From the NCBI GenBank assembly GCA_029582265.1, contig CM055819.1, forward strand, positions 11,457,087 to 11,521,086: a DNA stretch of 64,000 nucleotides, in the 5' to 3' direction. Positions 47,207-55,851 of the stretch are shown piece after piece (positions within the stretch are counted from its first letter, which is position 1; each line of letters begins with the position of its first letter). The notes beneath the pieces were generated by a model that ran no database searches, was not told the origin of the DNA, and was given only the letters and a program-made list of their open reading frames with translations. Made by a program: the position numbers and the translations under genes. The DNA is from Zoroaster sp. YZ-2022. Taxonomy: Eukaryota; Echinodermata; Asteroidea; Forcipulatida; Zoroasteridae.

Positions 47207-47334
47207 TAAGCAATTGAGCAATTACCCAAGTAACCTAATAAGCAATTGAGCAATTACCCAAGTAACCTAGTAAGCAATTGAGCAATTACCCAAGTAACCT
47301 AGTAAGCAATTGAGCAATTACCCAAGTAACCTAG
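47207..47334. repeat. 32-bp minisatellite downstream of the P1 ATPase, 4 copies
   Basis: Four nearly perfect units (aagcaattgagcaattaccc, then aagtaacctagt). The last unit reaches the ATPase stop codon (47,331-47,333). A longer array with related words (gagcaatta, aagtaacctagta) lies at the same place in P2. Confidence 0.95.
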
Positions 47335-47951
47335 TCTATAATATCATAACCGGTAGGTTGATCCGTTTTTAAAATCAATTTGCGATGTTTAACTTGTTTT
47401 AATTTTTCATGAATTTCCATTCTCAACTCTTTCGTAGGTACAACATCATTTTCTCTAAGACAATTCTCGTACGAGTCTCTATCTTTACAATAAAATAAAC
47501 ACGTCCATTTGAGTTGTTCTCTAAAATCTTTCAATACGCTATTATATTTTTGCGAAAGAATCCAACAGCTGTGTTGTACGTGTCTGCCGCTAAAAGCCAA
47601 TTGTGTAATCATACATTTATTGTTCTCGTCGTATTTTTTATAATGCAACTGTTTATTAGCGCTGCAATCATCGATGATAAACAACGTTTCTTCCGTTTTG
47701 AAAGCGTCGCTATAAATTTGTATAGCCCTATTCAGCGATATGTCGTTTAAATCGTTAACGTGTACGTTATTGTCGTTTAGAACCCATTTTCTATTTTTGT
47801 ACGTGTCGTTGTAGAAGATGGTGGGGCATAATATAACGATATTTTCAAAATATTTAAAATATTCTTTTTCTAATAAATTTAAAACAAATTCAGTTTTTCC
47901 GCAACCCGTTTGTCCGCAAATTAATGCGGCGTGTGGATATTTAGGTAACAT
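47331..47951 (-). CDS. Genome-packaging ATPase (FtsK/HerA type)
   Basis: 206 codons. Walker A is GQTGCGKT (13-20), Walker B is LFIIDDC (90-96), and a further conserved segment LSQKY is at 132-136, as in the A32-like packaging ATPases of Polintons, adintoviruses and large DNA viruses. It would pump the element's DNA into the capsid. Length is typical. The start MLPKYPHAALI places Walker A immediately at the N-terminus, which is normal for the family. It follows the MCP gene on the same strand. Confidence 0.95.
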   Translation of the reverse strand: MLPKYPHAALICGQTGCGKTEFVLNLLEKEYFKYFENIVILCPTIFYNDTYKNRKWVLNDNNVHVNDLNDISLNRAIQIYSDAFKTEETLFIIDDCSANKQLHYKKYDENNKCMITQLAFSGRHVQHSCWILSQKYNSVLKDFREQLKWTCLFYCKDRDSYENCLRENDVVPTKELRMEIHEKLKQVKHRKLILKTDQPTGYDIID

Positions 47952-48037
47952 TTTCTTTTACTATTAGGCGTTTTTTTTTTTAAATATCGCACCTATTGTT
48001 TAAATTGAGTCTCTAATTATAATAATCACCGTTAACT

Positions 48038-49315
48038 TTAGTAATCGACAGATTCAAAACGCCCGTTTTTTATATTTAGTTGCGCGTCCATGATAATAAA
48101 AGTATACATGTTTAGTTCACCCGCAGCTTCCGCTTCTTTTTCAATTTGAATAGTAATTCCTTCGGATAAGTTTTGTACTCGTCTCCCGCTTCCGTGTAAT
48201 TTATTGTCGGTGGTAGTTCTTAAATCTAAAAACAAGCCATATCGTTGGAATAAATAATCAGCTTGTTTAACGCTCGATAAGTTTAGAGCTTGTACGACTT
48301 GTATAGCGTGTTGTTGTTTTGAATCGCCAAAATATTTTGAAATCTCTTCCAAATGTTGATACCTTTTCATTCCATGCGCGTAGAGTTGGTTAGGAACGCC
48401 TTCAATCGTGATCGAAACTTTTTCGATTTTTGGATTATAAAATTTATTGCTTTCTTTCGTGGTGGGTTCTCTGAATAAAAACAATATTCCTTTCATACTT
48501 TTTGCGGGGGTATTTAAATTTATATTCCACATCGTATCTCTTTTGTTTAACAGAGTCACGCTCTGTCTCAGTACGCGATCAAACAATATACTCAACCGAG
48601 AGGTATATTGATTTTTAATCGTTCGAGCGAGTTCCGGCATATGAACGACTTCAAACTCTAAAGAAATCCCGCTTATATTATATTTTGCATTATCGTCGGT
48701 GCTTTTAATCACATTTTCAAATTTATTAAACACGAGTTCGTAAGTCAATCGATCTCCGATGCCCGACTGATAGTAAGGTTGATGATCGGTCAACAATTCA
48801 AAATCCAGCGGAATGTAATACCTATTTTTATACGCGTCCGCGATAGCTTTATCTTTTCCTCCGTTGCCACTTGTATTTTTATCGCTAGCGTCTATTCGCA
48901 ATTTAGTTACGTTTGAATTTTCGATTCCTTGATACGCTAGATTATCGCGCTGGTCTTTCGTTAACCATTCGTCCTTGTAACAATTGAATATATCCGCGTC
49001 GTCCAACGAAAATATTTCATTTCCTTCCATTTTAATAATTATATGTTTTACGATGGCTCTACCTATGTTTTGAACCAACGTTCTATTTTCATCATCCGAG
49101 CTAACGAGTTCTATATTGAAAGCCAATCGAGTTGTATTGGGAACGATAACGTCGTTCATTCCTAAATTTGGAAAACGAACCGTCAACAATTGATTTTCGG
49201 TAATAGTGCTCGGATTGTTTGTAATTACGACTTTTTGACGCGTACCTTTTACGCCTCGAGGTTCTCTTATTCTCCTGTATGGATCGAGCGTATCTCCGTA
49301 TATATTGTTTGCCAT
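48038..49315 (-). CDS. Major capsid protein, double jelly-roll type
   Basis: 425 codons, intact, starting MANNIYGDTLDPYRRI at the ATG after a t/a-rich leader. Segments such as TENQLLTVRFPNLGMNDVIV and RAIVKHIIIKMEGNEIFSLD, and a tail of beta-rich sequence, match my memory of Polinton/adintovirus hexon proteins of similar length. The double jelly-roll assignment is by family, not directly visible. It would form the capsid shell. It is divergently oriented to the 145-codon gene, with 111 bp between. Confidence 0.85.
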   Translation of the reverse strand: MANNIYGDTLDPYRRIREPRGVKGTRQKVVITNNPSTITENQLLTVRFPNLGMNDVIVPNTTRLAFNIELVSSDDENRTLVQNIGRAIVKHIIIKMEGNEIFSLDDADIFNCYKDEWLTKDQRDNLAYQGIENSNVTKLRIDASDKNTSGNGGKDKAIADAYKNRYYIPLDFELLTDHQPYYQSGIGDRLTYELVFNKFENVIKSTDDNAKYNISGISLEFEVVHMPELARTIKNQYTSRLSILFDRVLRQSVTLLNKRDTMWNINLNTPAKSMKGILFLFREPTTKESNKFYNPKIEKVSITIEGVPNQLYAHGMKRYQHLEEISKYFGDSKQQHAIQVVQALNLSSVKQADYLFQRYGLFLDLRTTTDNKLHGSGRRVQNLSEGITIQIEKEAEAAGELNMYTFIIMDAQLNIKNGRFESVDY

Positions 49316-49426
49316 ATTTAATATTTACAAACTATATTAAATTTGTTATATAAAAAAAAAAGTAATTGTAAATAAACTATAATAATTTTTTATCTTTTTT
49401 AAAATAAAACTAGTGTATAAATATAA

Positions 49427-49864
49427 ATGGTGTCTATAGCGATGATGATCGGTGGTGCGGTAATTAACGCGTTGGCGTTTACCGGAAGCAATTTTTTATT
49501 TAGTAATTTACGCGGCAACGACGCTGAGCAAGAACGTAAAAGGCACGATTTAGCGTTGGAGCAACTTTCAAAAGCTAGAGATAAATTTAGCAAAAAGCGT
49601 TTAAAATATATAGATTATTTAAACGAAAAAATACAAAAAGAATCAAACGCCGAAAGAACATTTAATAATATCGATGATGCGATGAATAAATATTCTCGAG
49701 TAACTAACGAACGAGTAAATTTACCTCTTGATTTATATGATGAACTTCAACTATCCGACTACTACGTTCTTAGCGAAGATCAAAAAACGCGAGAAATTGT
49801 ATTTATAATACTAGGAATGAGCGTCGTAGGCTATGTAAGTTATAGATTGTTAAAAAAAAGATAA
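49427..49864 (+). CDS. Small protein with N- and C-terminal TM segments
   Basis: 145 codons from the ATG in gtataaatataaATGG. An N-terminal hydrophobic segment (about 3-25, MMIGGAVINALAFTGSNFLF) is followed by a charged helical middle likely to form a coiled coil, and a C-terminal TM (about 123-140, IVFIILGMSVVGYVSYRLL) with a basic end. The position next to the capsid genes suggests a virion or assembly membrane protein. Not recognised further. Confidence 0.7.
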   Translation: MVSIAMMIGGAVINALAFTGSNFLFSNLRGNDAEQERKRHDLALEQLSKARDKFSKKRLKYIDYLNEKIQKESNAERTFNNIDDAMNKYSRVTNERVNLPLDLYDELQLSDYYVLSEDQKTREIVFIILGMSVVGYVSYRLLKKR

Positions 49865-49878
49865 AAAGTAATTATAAA

Positions 49879-51210
49879 ATGGCAACGGAAGACCGTAATC
49901 ATTGGGTACAAGATCCTATATTTCAAGATCTTGATGTTGAAGAAGAAGAAGAAGAAGAAAAAGAAGAAGAAAGATTAGAACGTGAAGAAATTGCTAAAGA
50001 TGAAAAAGCTATAGCAAAAAGTAAACTGCCACCGTCAATAAACCCCGAAGATTTATCTCAAACGGATCGAGTACGAAACATGGATGTTGATAATTATTAT
50101 ACTTATATAAAACAAGAAAACGTTATAAAAGACTATCCTAGATTCGAAAAAATAAATAATGAAGAAGAAAAAAAAAGTGTACTCTATTTTAGACAAGGTG
50201 ATAAATTAATACGACTAACGGGAAAAAGAAAACCTTTTTATAAACCAAGCCGTGCACTTTTTATAGATTTATTATCATTTGGTAAAAGTAAAAAATCTAT
50301 TAAAAATGTTATAACCGAAACAGAAAAACCAATAGAAGAGCGTACGGCCAGCGGAAAAAGAATGTTACCCCCTATACCGATGCAACGCGTAGAAAAATCG
50401 GCACAAGTACAAGAAGCTATCGAAATGGCGGTAATGACTATTTCTAGAGATCAAGATGCTCAAACAGAATTAAATACAGAATGGCGGGAAGTGTTAGCGC
50501 TCGATAACATCATGACTACGAATCGAGGTGAACAATTAAATCTTTTAACTAAATTAAAAATAGTCAATCAAAAAATCAACGATAATCAAGAATTAATTAA
50601 CGATGCGAAAAAAAGAGGGATTGATGTTGATGAAAAGTATAAGCAAGATTTAAAAAAACTAAAAGAAGAAAAAGAAGTTTTGATTAAACAAATTGATGCA
50701 CGCGATTACATTCTTCGTAGCCAAATTAATAGAATTAAAGAAACGTTTCAAAAAATGTTAGAAAGAGACGTTACGTTGGGAGATAAAATTAAAACTTTAT
50801 TTAGAGAACAAAGTATAACGATCGTTAGTATATTAACAGCTTTTAGTATGACTATCGCTTTTATTATCAAATCAATCGGTAATGCTGTAAATTCAGTTAT
50901 TCCCAAACCTACGCCCACCCCAAAACCTCCAACTCCAAAACCTCCAACTCCAAAACCTATACCACCAACTCCAGATAGTGGTGGAGTAAAAGAGTGGATA
51001 CAAAAAACATTAAAAAATCTAGCGAATGTATTATCTAAACTAGGAGCGAAAGCTTTAGCCGCTTTACCGGCTATTATCGGATCGATTGTAAGTTGGTTAT
51101 TTAAAACTGCGTCTAACGTCGTTACGTGGGCGGCTGAACATTTATGGCTAGCGATAAGTGGAGTTGGAATATTAGTTTTAGCATACACGCAAAAAATGTT
51201 AAAACTCTAA
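49879..51210 (+). CDS. Coiled-coil protein with membrane-active C-terminal region
   Basis: 443 codons, 14 bp after the previous gene. It has an acidic tract (about 20-40), a middle coiled-coil region (about 215-300, LKKLKEEKEVLIKQI), a TM-like segment (about 312-335), a Pro/Thr linker of PTPKPP repeats (about 343-366), and two further hydrophobic segments (about 394-411 and 421-437). The order, coiled coil then hydrophobic segments and a flexible linker, suggests a structural or membrane-interacting virion protein. No enzymatic motif is visible. Frames on the opposite strand across the Pro-rich part are shadows. Confidence 0.7.
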   Translation: MATEDRNHWVQDPIFQDLDVEEEEEEEKEEERLEREEIAKDEKAIAKSKLPPSINPEDLSQTDRVRNMDVDNYYTYIKQENVIKDYPRFEKINNEEEKKSVLYFRQGDKLIRLTGKRKPFYKPSRALFIDLLSFGKSKKSIKNVITETEKPIEERTASGKRMLPPIPMQRVEKSAQVQEAIEMAVMTISRDQDAQTELNTEWREVLALDNIMTTNRGEQLNLLTKLKIVNQKINDNQELINDAKKRGIDVDEKYKQDLKKLKEEKEVLIKQIDARDYILRSQINRIKETFQKMLERDVTLGDKIKTLFREQSITIVSILTAFSMTIAFIIKSIGNAVNSVIPKPTPTPKPPTPKPPTPKPIPPTPDSGGVKEWIQKTLKNLANVLSKLGAKALAALPAIIGSIVSWLFKTASNVVTWAAEHLWLAISGVGILVLAYTQKMLKL

Positions 51211-52217
51211 AATAACAATTCGTAAATCATAATACCTAGTCCGGTTAAAATTGCAAAACCGAGTATTAAATAATTTTTTTCTTCTTTGTGGGATTTTAAA
51301 GAGCCTTCTTCTAAAGAGAGTGCGAGAGAGCTATCTTCTTTTATTGTACCGTCTTCCTCTACACGCTGTCGCGAAGCGAAGCTGTCGTCTAATTCTCGTG
51401 TAGGTTCTTCCACGTGTTTAGCGGTTAATGGCAACGGCGATTGCTCCAACGGTAGAATAGGGGCAGCGGCTGGCGTTGAATTTGTATCTAAATTTGAACC
51501 TAGAGATAAATCGCTCGTCGCTATCAATATATTATTATTGTATCCGGCGTACGTTCCTATTCGTAAATTCATATCGCTAGGCATCATGTATAAATTTTCT
51601 CCCAAACAAAAGTTTAATTGACTGCGAGCGTTTTGTAAAACGTCTTGATATCGTTGAATGTTGGATTGTAAATCGATAGGAGAATCAATCTCGGCGTTAG
51701 TTATATTTATAAATTCACGCTGAGCGTCTAAACCAACGCCACTCGCGAGAAACGAACTTTTAACTCGCGCTTGAGCTCCCAATATCGCGTAAACGTACGT
51801 TCTTATTGAATCATTTATGCGTTCCGTGCCGATATCTGTAAAACCTACAGACTCGTCGATTATAAATTTTGTCCAAGCTGCGCGAGTAGATGGAGATTGT
51901 GAAATGTAAGCGACTGTATAAGTCGAAGGATGGTCTCCAAAGCTCATTTTAGTCGCAGTTTTATAATAATCGTAATCAGTCACCTCGCTAGAGATTACGT
52001 TTAAACTACTTTTATCGTAATTGTTTCCCGGTACTGGAATGTAGCCGTTACGGTAATAATAAGCGGTTCCTAATCCGCCGCTGTTTGCGTCAACTCGTTG
52101 TTTCCAATTGGAAACTTGCGATAAATGAAAGTCTTTACATAGTCTTTTATAAGCGCTACTATCTACGTTGTTATCGAAAGCGCTAAAATAATTTTGAAAA
52201 GATGTAGGGCAGCTCAT
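51207..52217 (-). CDS. Probable virion protein with C-terminal TM anchor
   Basis: 336 codons from the ATG at 52,217 (MSCPTSFQNYFSAF). The reading frame extends four codons further to a TTG at 52,229, but the ATG is preferred. It is rich in Asn, Ser and Tyr, with a central helical part, an acidic Ser-rich linker (about 280-312) and a C-terminal TM (last 22 residues, LILGFAILTGLGIMIYELL). It ends by overlapping the stop of the convergent 443-codon gene by 4 bp. Not recognised, but the context among capsid genes suggests a minor virion component. Confidence 0.65.
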   Translation of the reverse strand: MSCPTSFQNYFSAFDNNVDSSAYKRLCKDFHLSQVSNWKQRVDANSGGLGTAYYYRNGYIPVPGNNYDKSSLNVISSEVTDYDYYKTATKMSFGDHPSTYTVAYISQSPSTRAAWTKFIIDESVGFTDIGTERINDSIRTYVYAILGAQARVKSSFLASGVGLDAQREFINITNAEIDSPIDLQSNIQRYQDVLQNARSQLNFCLGENLYMMPSDMNLRIGTYAGYNNNILIATSDLSLGSNLDTNSTPAAAPILPLEQSPLPLTAKHVEEPTRELDDSFASRQRVEEDGTIKEDSSLALSLEEGSLKSHKEEKNYLILGFAILTGLGIMIYELLF

Positions 52218-52234
52218 TTCTTTTAACAATCGCC

Positions 52235-52624
52235 TTATTTGATAATAAACGTGAAATCTAAAAAAAAAATACTAATCATCGCGTTGGAATGCATTAAATG
52301 TTGATAACTCACGCCACATCTTGTCGTAGCGCAATACGTCGTAAAATTTATTTGATTTTGATAAAATTTAAGCTGGTTAGAATTCCAATCATCGACAACA
52401 CTATCGCTTTTAACGCGAGGTAACTCGTAGTTGCTAAAAACATTATCAAAATGCGCAATAAAAAAATCGTTATCGTTAACGTAAATTTTTAAACTCGTTA
52501 AATCGGAAGCGTTAAAGCGTAAAGGTGCCTTAAAATTTCCAGATTGCTTGTACGGATACGTAAAATTACTCTCGAATGCTAATGGAAACGCTCTGTCGAG
52601 AATCGTGCTTTGCGTTAGCGTCAT
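52235..52624 (-). CDS. Hypothetical protein, beta-rich, of the capsid block
   Basis: 129 codons, MTLTQSTILDRAFPLAFE at the start. It has an alternating hydrophobic pattern with FNASDLTSLKIYVNDNDFF and a final hydrophobic stretch IFFLDFTFIIK. Its ATG (52,622-52,624) faces that of the minor capsid gene (52,651) across only 26 bp of A/T-rich DNA. It is probably cotranscribed with the following gene, whose start is 18 bp away. Function unknown. Confidence 0.6.
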   Translation of the reverse strand: MTLTQSTILDRAFPLAFESNFTYPYKQSGNFKAPLRFNASDLTSLKIYVNDNDFFIAHFDNVFSNYELPRVKSDSVVDDWNSNQLKFYQNQINFTTYCATTRCGVSYQHLMHSNAMISIFFLDFTFIIK

Positions 52625-52650
52625 TTATTATTATAAAATTTAATAATAAA
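52625..52650. promoter_or_regulatory. 26-bp divergent A/T-rich start region
   Basis: Only ttattattataaaattt plus aataataaa separates two divergent ATGs. Any promoter for both genes must be in these bases or in the opposing coding region. The tataaaa/ataataaATG words match those before other P1 and P2 genes. Confidence 0.45.
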
Positions 52651-53326
52651 ATGTTTCATACCGTTGAATTAGAAATTGAAAGAAATGGTGGAGAAATTCA
52701 ATTAGGTAACGTTATCGATAATCGTAAAGGTTCTCTCACGATATCATTACTTAGCGCAAACATTTGGGTAGGATATTACAACGTACGTAAAAAAGAACGA
52801 ATAACCTATCGTACAGCGAGATTAGATAATGTTGTAAAATTTATAGAGCCGGGGCTTTACAACATTTATGAAATTATAGATATAATTTCAAAAAACGAGT
52901 CTTGGATAACGTTTACGATCAATAAATCAACGGGCGTTTACGCGTTAAAATTAAACGATGGCGATAAATCAATTAAATTTTCGTCGGGGCTAGCTAATTT
53001 ACTCGGACTACACAGTGAATTTTTAACCGTAGGAGAATATAGTAAAAAAAATCGATGTACAACTTTTTAAAATGTTATACATTCATTGCGATCAAATTTC
53101 TACGACCGATAATTATTTTAATGGACAGCCTAGCACCGTCTTAAACGTTTTTCCCCTGCAAGGACAATCGTTTGGAAATAGTATGTTTATGGAATATAAT
53201 AGTCCAACGTTTAAAAAATTAAAAATCGGTACTTTTAACGCGTTGAGTTTTAAAATTAAAGATTCAAAAGGTAGAGATATAAATAATCACGGTTTCCCCG
53301 TTATTTTAAATCTAGAGATTGTATAA
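52651..53326 (+). pseudogene. Minor capsid protein (penton-like), split by a stop and frame change
   Basis: The first frame, 52,651-53,070 (139 residues, MFHTVELEIERNGG start, with NKSTGVYALKL and GLANLLGL), ends in TAA. A second frame, from 53,072 to 53,326 (84 residues, CDQISTTDNYFNGQPSTVL and PTFKKLKIGT), lies one base forward. Both halves match what I recall of a single continuous minor capsid family of Polintons. It may be a one-base mutation or a sequencing error; a programmed +1 shift at the stop is the alternative. The single jelly-roll fold is a family inference. Confidence 0.7.
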
Positions 53327-53328
53327 AT

Positions 53329-53816
53329 ATGGCGAGTATTTACGGACCCGGGCGTATAACGAGTGAGCGAACGAGCTCGAGTGCAAGCAGAGTGAGCGAC
53401 GAAGCATCGCCTAGCGAAATTTACGAACATCACGGATATTTAAATAGAGATGAAATTTTACAAAAAACAATTCTCGTCGAAAAAAACAACTCGGATGGCA
53501 CGATGTTTTTAAACAACCCTTTTTTATGTTTAGCGTTTCACCCACATACTGTAGTATTTTTACGCAATTTACTAAAACCAATAATTTTGCTTCGCACTCG
53601 GCAACGCGTAATTACGCGCCCAATGTTTATCACATTCCTTCGCCAGAACGAGATGATAAATTTCATTTTATCGATAATGAAACGCAACATCTCAAGTACG
53701 AAATGTGTTTTAAAATGCGTGGCATTCAAAAAGTTTTTGTAGAGGCGACTTTTTTCGGCGCGCTAAATTCTAAAATCTGTTTTAATATAAAAATTAAAAG
53801 TTTACCGTTAAATTAA
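53329..53816 (+). pseudogene. MASIYGPGR gene, copy 1, frameshifted
   Basis: Starts at the ATG in gtataaatATGG. It has a Ser/Arg-rich N-terminus (about 10-30), then GYLNRDEILQKTILV. A length change in the six-T run at about 53,519-53,524 shifts the frame, and the second frame continues to 53,816 with KVFVEATFFGAL near the end. A paralogue starts 18 bp downstream. The family is not recognised. The position beside the minor capsid gene and the compact C-terminal part suggest a small virion protein. Confidence 0.65.
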
Positions 53817-53834
53817 TGTTTTTATAATATAAAT

Positions 53835-54338
53835 ATGGCGAGTATTTATGGACCCGGTCGAACGAGCGAAACTAGCGCAGATAGGTCCAGTGGTAATCAA
53901 AAAAGCGAACCAAACATTTAAAAAAAAACTGGTTATATAGACGTTGATGAAGTTCAACAAACTATAACGTTATATAAATTAGGCGATATATTTCTCATCC
54001 AATGGACTAACGAAAGCGACATCTGTTATCCAAAGTTTGCCATCTTTGAAAACACAACGAATCTTGCGGCAATTTATTATAAAATTGCATATGGTGAAAT
54101 AGCTTCTTTTAAATCAATTAAACGCACAATACACCCAGTTCACGAAATTGATTTTTTTAAGATTGAAAGAAAAAAACGTGTTATTTTTTTCTCAAATAGT
54201 GAAGATTCAAAGCTTTTTGAAGGTAAAATTTGTTTCAAAGTGCAAAGTAAAAAAGTTTTTGTAGAGGCGACTTTTTTTGGCTCTTTAGATAATGGAATCA
54301 GTTACGATATAAAAGTTGTTACTTGGCCGATAAATTAA
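53835..54338 (+). pseudogene. MASIYGPGR gene, copy 2, with one in-frame stop
   Basis: 168 codons to the final stop. The ATG lies in ataatataaatATGG. It opens with the same nine residues as copy 1 and shares KVFVEATFFGSL at its end, so the two are tandem paralogues that have diverged strongly between. An in-frame TAA at codon 29 (53,919-53,921) is followed by the same frame, open for 138 more codons. A recent nonsense change, a sequence error or read-through are all possible. Confidence 0.65.
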
Positions 54339-54371
54339 AAAAATAATAATCTTGATATTTAATAAAAACAA

Positions 54372-55025
54372 ATGAGCGAATCAACGAGCGTACTTTATCC
54401 GAAATTAAATAATATGTCTGAAACAAATGTAATTTATGGAAATATGGCGTCTTTAACAAACGACGAGCGCGCTAAAACATTCAGATTGCAAAAAATCGAT
54501 GATATTCAAAAAGAATTACGAATCGAAATTAACGAGCGTGAAGCCACGTATAAAAAATATAATAAAATCATCAACGCTTGTAACGTCGTAGAAACAATAG
54601 CCGAATTGGGGTGTATGGGAGCAGGAGCCATTGGAATAGCTAATATCGCCACAATCGTATCATCACCCGTGGGATACGCTTTAGAAGGTTTAGCTTTGGG
54701 GCTGGGTGGAGGAGCGTTTGCTCTCAGGTATGTGAAAAATAAATTGTATAAAAAATCTAAAAAACACGATGAAATACGAATTTTAGCTTTGAGTAAACTC
54801 AACACGATCGAAAACCACGTTAGTAAAGCCATCGAAGACGGTAACATCAGTCAAGAAGAATTTGTGCTCGTATGCGAAGAGCGGGTTAAATATTATAAAA
54901 TGAAAGAAAAAATACGTAACCGCGAGAGTAAAACAACTTTACCGGTTAAACCTGAAACTAACAAACCCGTAGATGCAACTGCAGAAAAAAAAATTCTTAT
55001 AGAAAAACTTATGAGTTTAAAGTGA
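54372..55025 (+). CDS. Two-TM coiled-coil protein, common in Mavericks
   Basis: 217 codons. An N-terminal amphipathic region with KIDDIQKELRIEINEREATY is followed by two hydrophobic Gly/Ala-rich segments (about 81-118, GAGAIGIANIATIV and ALEGLALGLGGGAFAL) and a charged C-terminal helical region (ISQEEFVLVCEERVKYYKMK). I recall close relatives in many invertebrate Maverick-type elements. The membrane segments suggest a role in entry, assembly or a virion membrane, but the function is unknown. Confidence 0.7.
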   Translation: MSESTSVLYPKLNNMSETNVIYGNMASLTNDERAKTFRLQKIDDIQKELRIEINEREATYKKYNKIINACNVVETIAELGCMGAGAIGIANIATIVSSPVGYALEGLALGLGGGAFALRYVKNKLYKKSKKHDEIRILALSKLNTIENHVSKAIEDGNISQEEFVLVCEERVKYYKMKEKIRNRESKTTLPVKPETNKPVDATAEKKILIEKLMSLK

Positions 55026-55092
55026 GCGTAAATAAAAATTATTATAATCAAAAACCCGCTTCGCGAGTAGCGGAGAGACCTCCCCCGTATAA

Positions 55093-55434
55093 TTATAATT
55101 TATAATCTATAAAAAAAATTCTTTCCGACAACTCTTTCATCACTAAATTATATTTTCGTATTGATATTCCTTTAGCTTGCGCAAAACTTACTACGTGTAA
55201 TATCTTTGCACATTTTGTACATGTACCATTCTTTGATTTTGTACCAACTTTACATCTACGGCACGCAGCCGGGATACTTATTCCAGCTTTAAGTTTATAT
55301 TTATGCCGGCTGCAATATACCGAATTAGGGGAGCTAAGTATACAACACTTGTCCGTTTTACCGACTAAAGGCCAACTGCAGGGAATGATGGTTTTTAATT
55401 GGTTTTTCTGCATTTCATATTTTGTTTTCTCCAT
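55093..55434 (-). CDS. Cys-rich small protein, TIR-embedded (right copy)
   Basis: 113 codons, starting in the right TIR and reading inward. It has the same cysteine layout as the left copy: KCC, C-x2-H, then CxxC (CRRC) and CxxC (CTKC). The N-terminal 30 residues and the C-terminal YNLVMKEL ... IDYKL match the left copy almost exactly, while the centre is strongly different. Two intact versions in one element suggest either functional specialisation or ongoing exchange through the TIR. Function unknown. Confidence 0.75.
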   Translation of the reverse strand: MEKTKYEMQKNQLKTIIPCSWPLVGKTDKCCILSSPNSVYCSRHKYKLKAGISIPAACRRCKVGTKSKNGTCTKCAKILHVVSFAQAKGISIRKYNLVMKELSERIFFIDYKL

Positions 55435-55720
55435 TTATTATTAAACAATATTATCTTATTTAAAATTTTAAACCCCATTTTTTTAACTTACATTTTTTAG
55501 CAAATATTCTTAAGTTTTTTTTTTGTACTACTTTTTATTTTTATATGACGTCACAGATTCATACCTCATTTGCATAATTTGTGACGTCATCGACTTTTAA
55601 CCAATCAGCGGCATCCATTTTTTTAAAACTCATTTGCATAATTTGGCGGATTTAAGCGCAGCTCCCGATTCTTTTCTCAGTTTTATACATTTGTCCCCCT
55701 ACGGCATCTGACATACTACT
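55343..55720 (-). repeat. P1 right terminal inverted repeat
   Basis: Reverse complement of 36,536-36,915 with few differences. It ends ACATACTACT followed by CAAGC. A pair of octamers (ATTTGCAT at 55,568-55,575 and 55,632-55,639), two TGACGTCA (55,546-55,553 and 55,582-55,589) and CCAAT (55,601-55,605) mirror the left cluster. Confidence 0.9.
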
Positions 55721-55772
55721 CAAGCTTATATTACAAAATTTTAACATTACGTGTTAGATTGTTATAATTAAC

Positions 55773-55851
55773 ATTAGCAGATCAAAAGTTGAAAAAATTC
55801 CCCCAGTTTTGTACATGTGGGGATAGAGCCAAGGATACGGAAGGATTTCAG
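55773..55851. repeat. Right arm of the outer inverted repeat around P1
   Basis: Inverted match to 36,341-36,430 (aaaagtt, gtacatgtgggg and ccaaggatacgg here). It starts 52 bp outside the right TIR. See the left arm. Confidence 0.65.

Larger units (their letters stand above)
36536..55720. mobile_element. P1: nearly complete Polinton/Maverick element
   Basis: A 19.2-kb element, about 15.8 kb without its nested LINE, which is the usual Polinton size. It has TIRs of about 380 bp starting AGTAGTAT, a PolB of protein-primed type, a retroviral-like integrase, a packaging ATPase, and major and minor jelly-roll capsid proteins. The host word CAAGC stands directly at both ends (36,531-36,535 and 55,721-55,725), a degenerate form of the 6-bp target duplication known for the family. 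The gene set makes it an integrated adintovirus-like genome. Several genes are broken, so it is unlikely to be autonomous now. Confidence 0.95.

Noticed and set aside
47207..47334. Regular 32-bp repeats as a CRISPR array
   Set aside because: The units are contiguous with no unique spacers, and the context is an animal Polinton.
50748..51188. 146-codon minus-strand frame with a GVGG repeat
   Set aside because: It is the antisense shadow of the Pro/Thr-rich linker of the 443-codon gene.
36536..55720. Search for an adenain-like protease gene
   Set aside because: None of the unassigned P1 proteins shows the His, Asp/Glu and Cys motif order, so none is reported.
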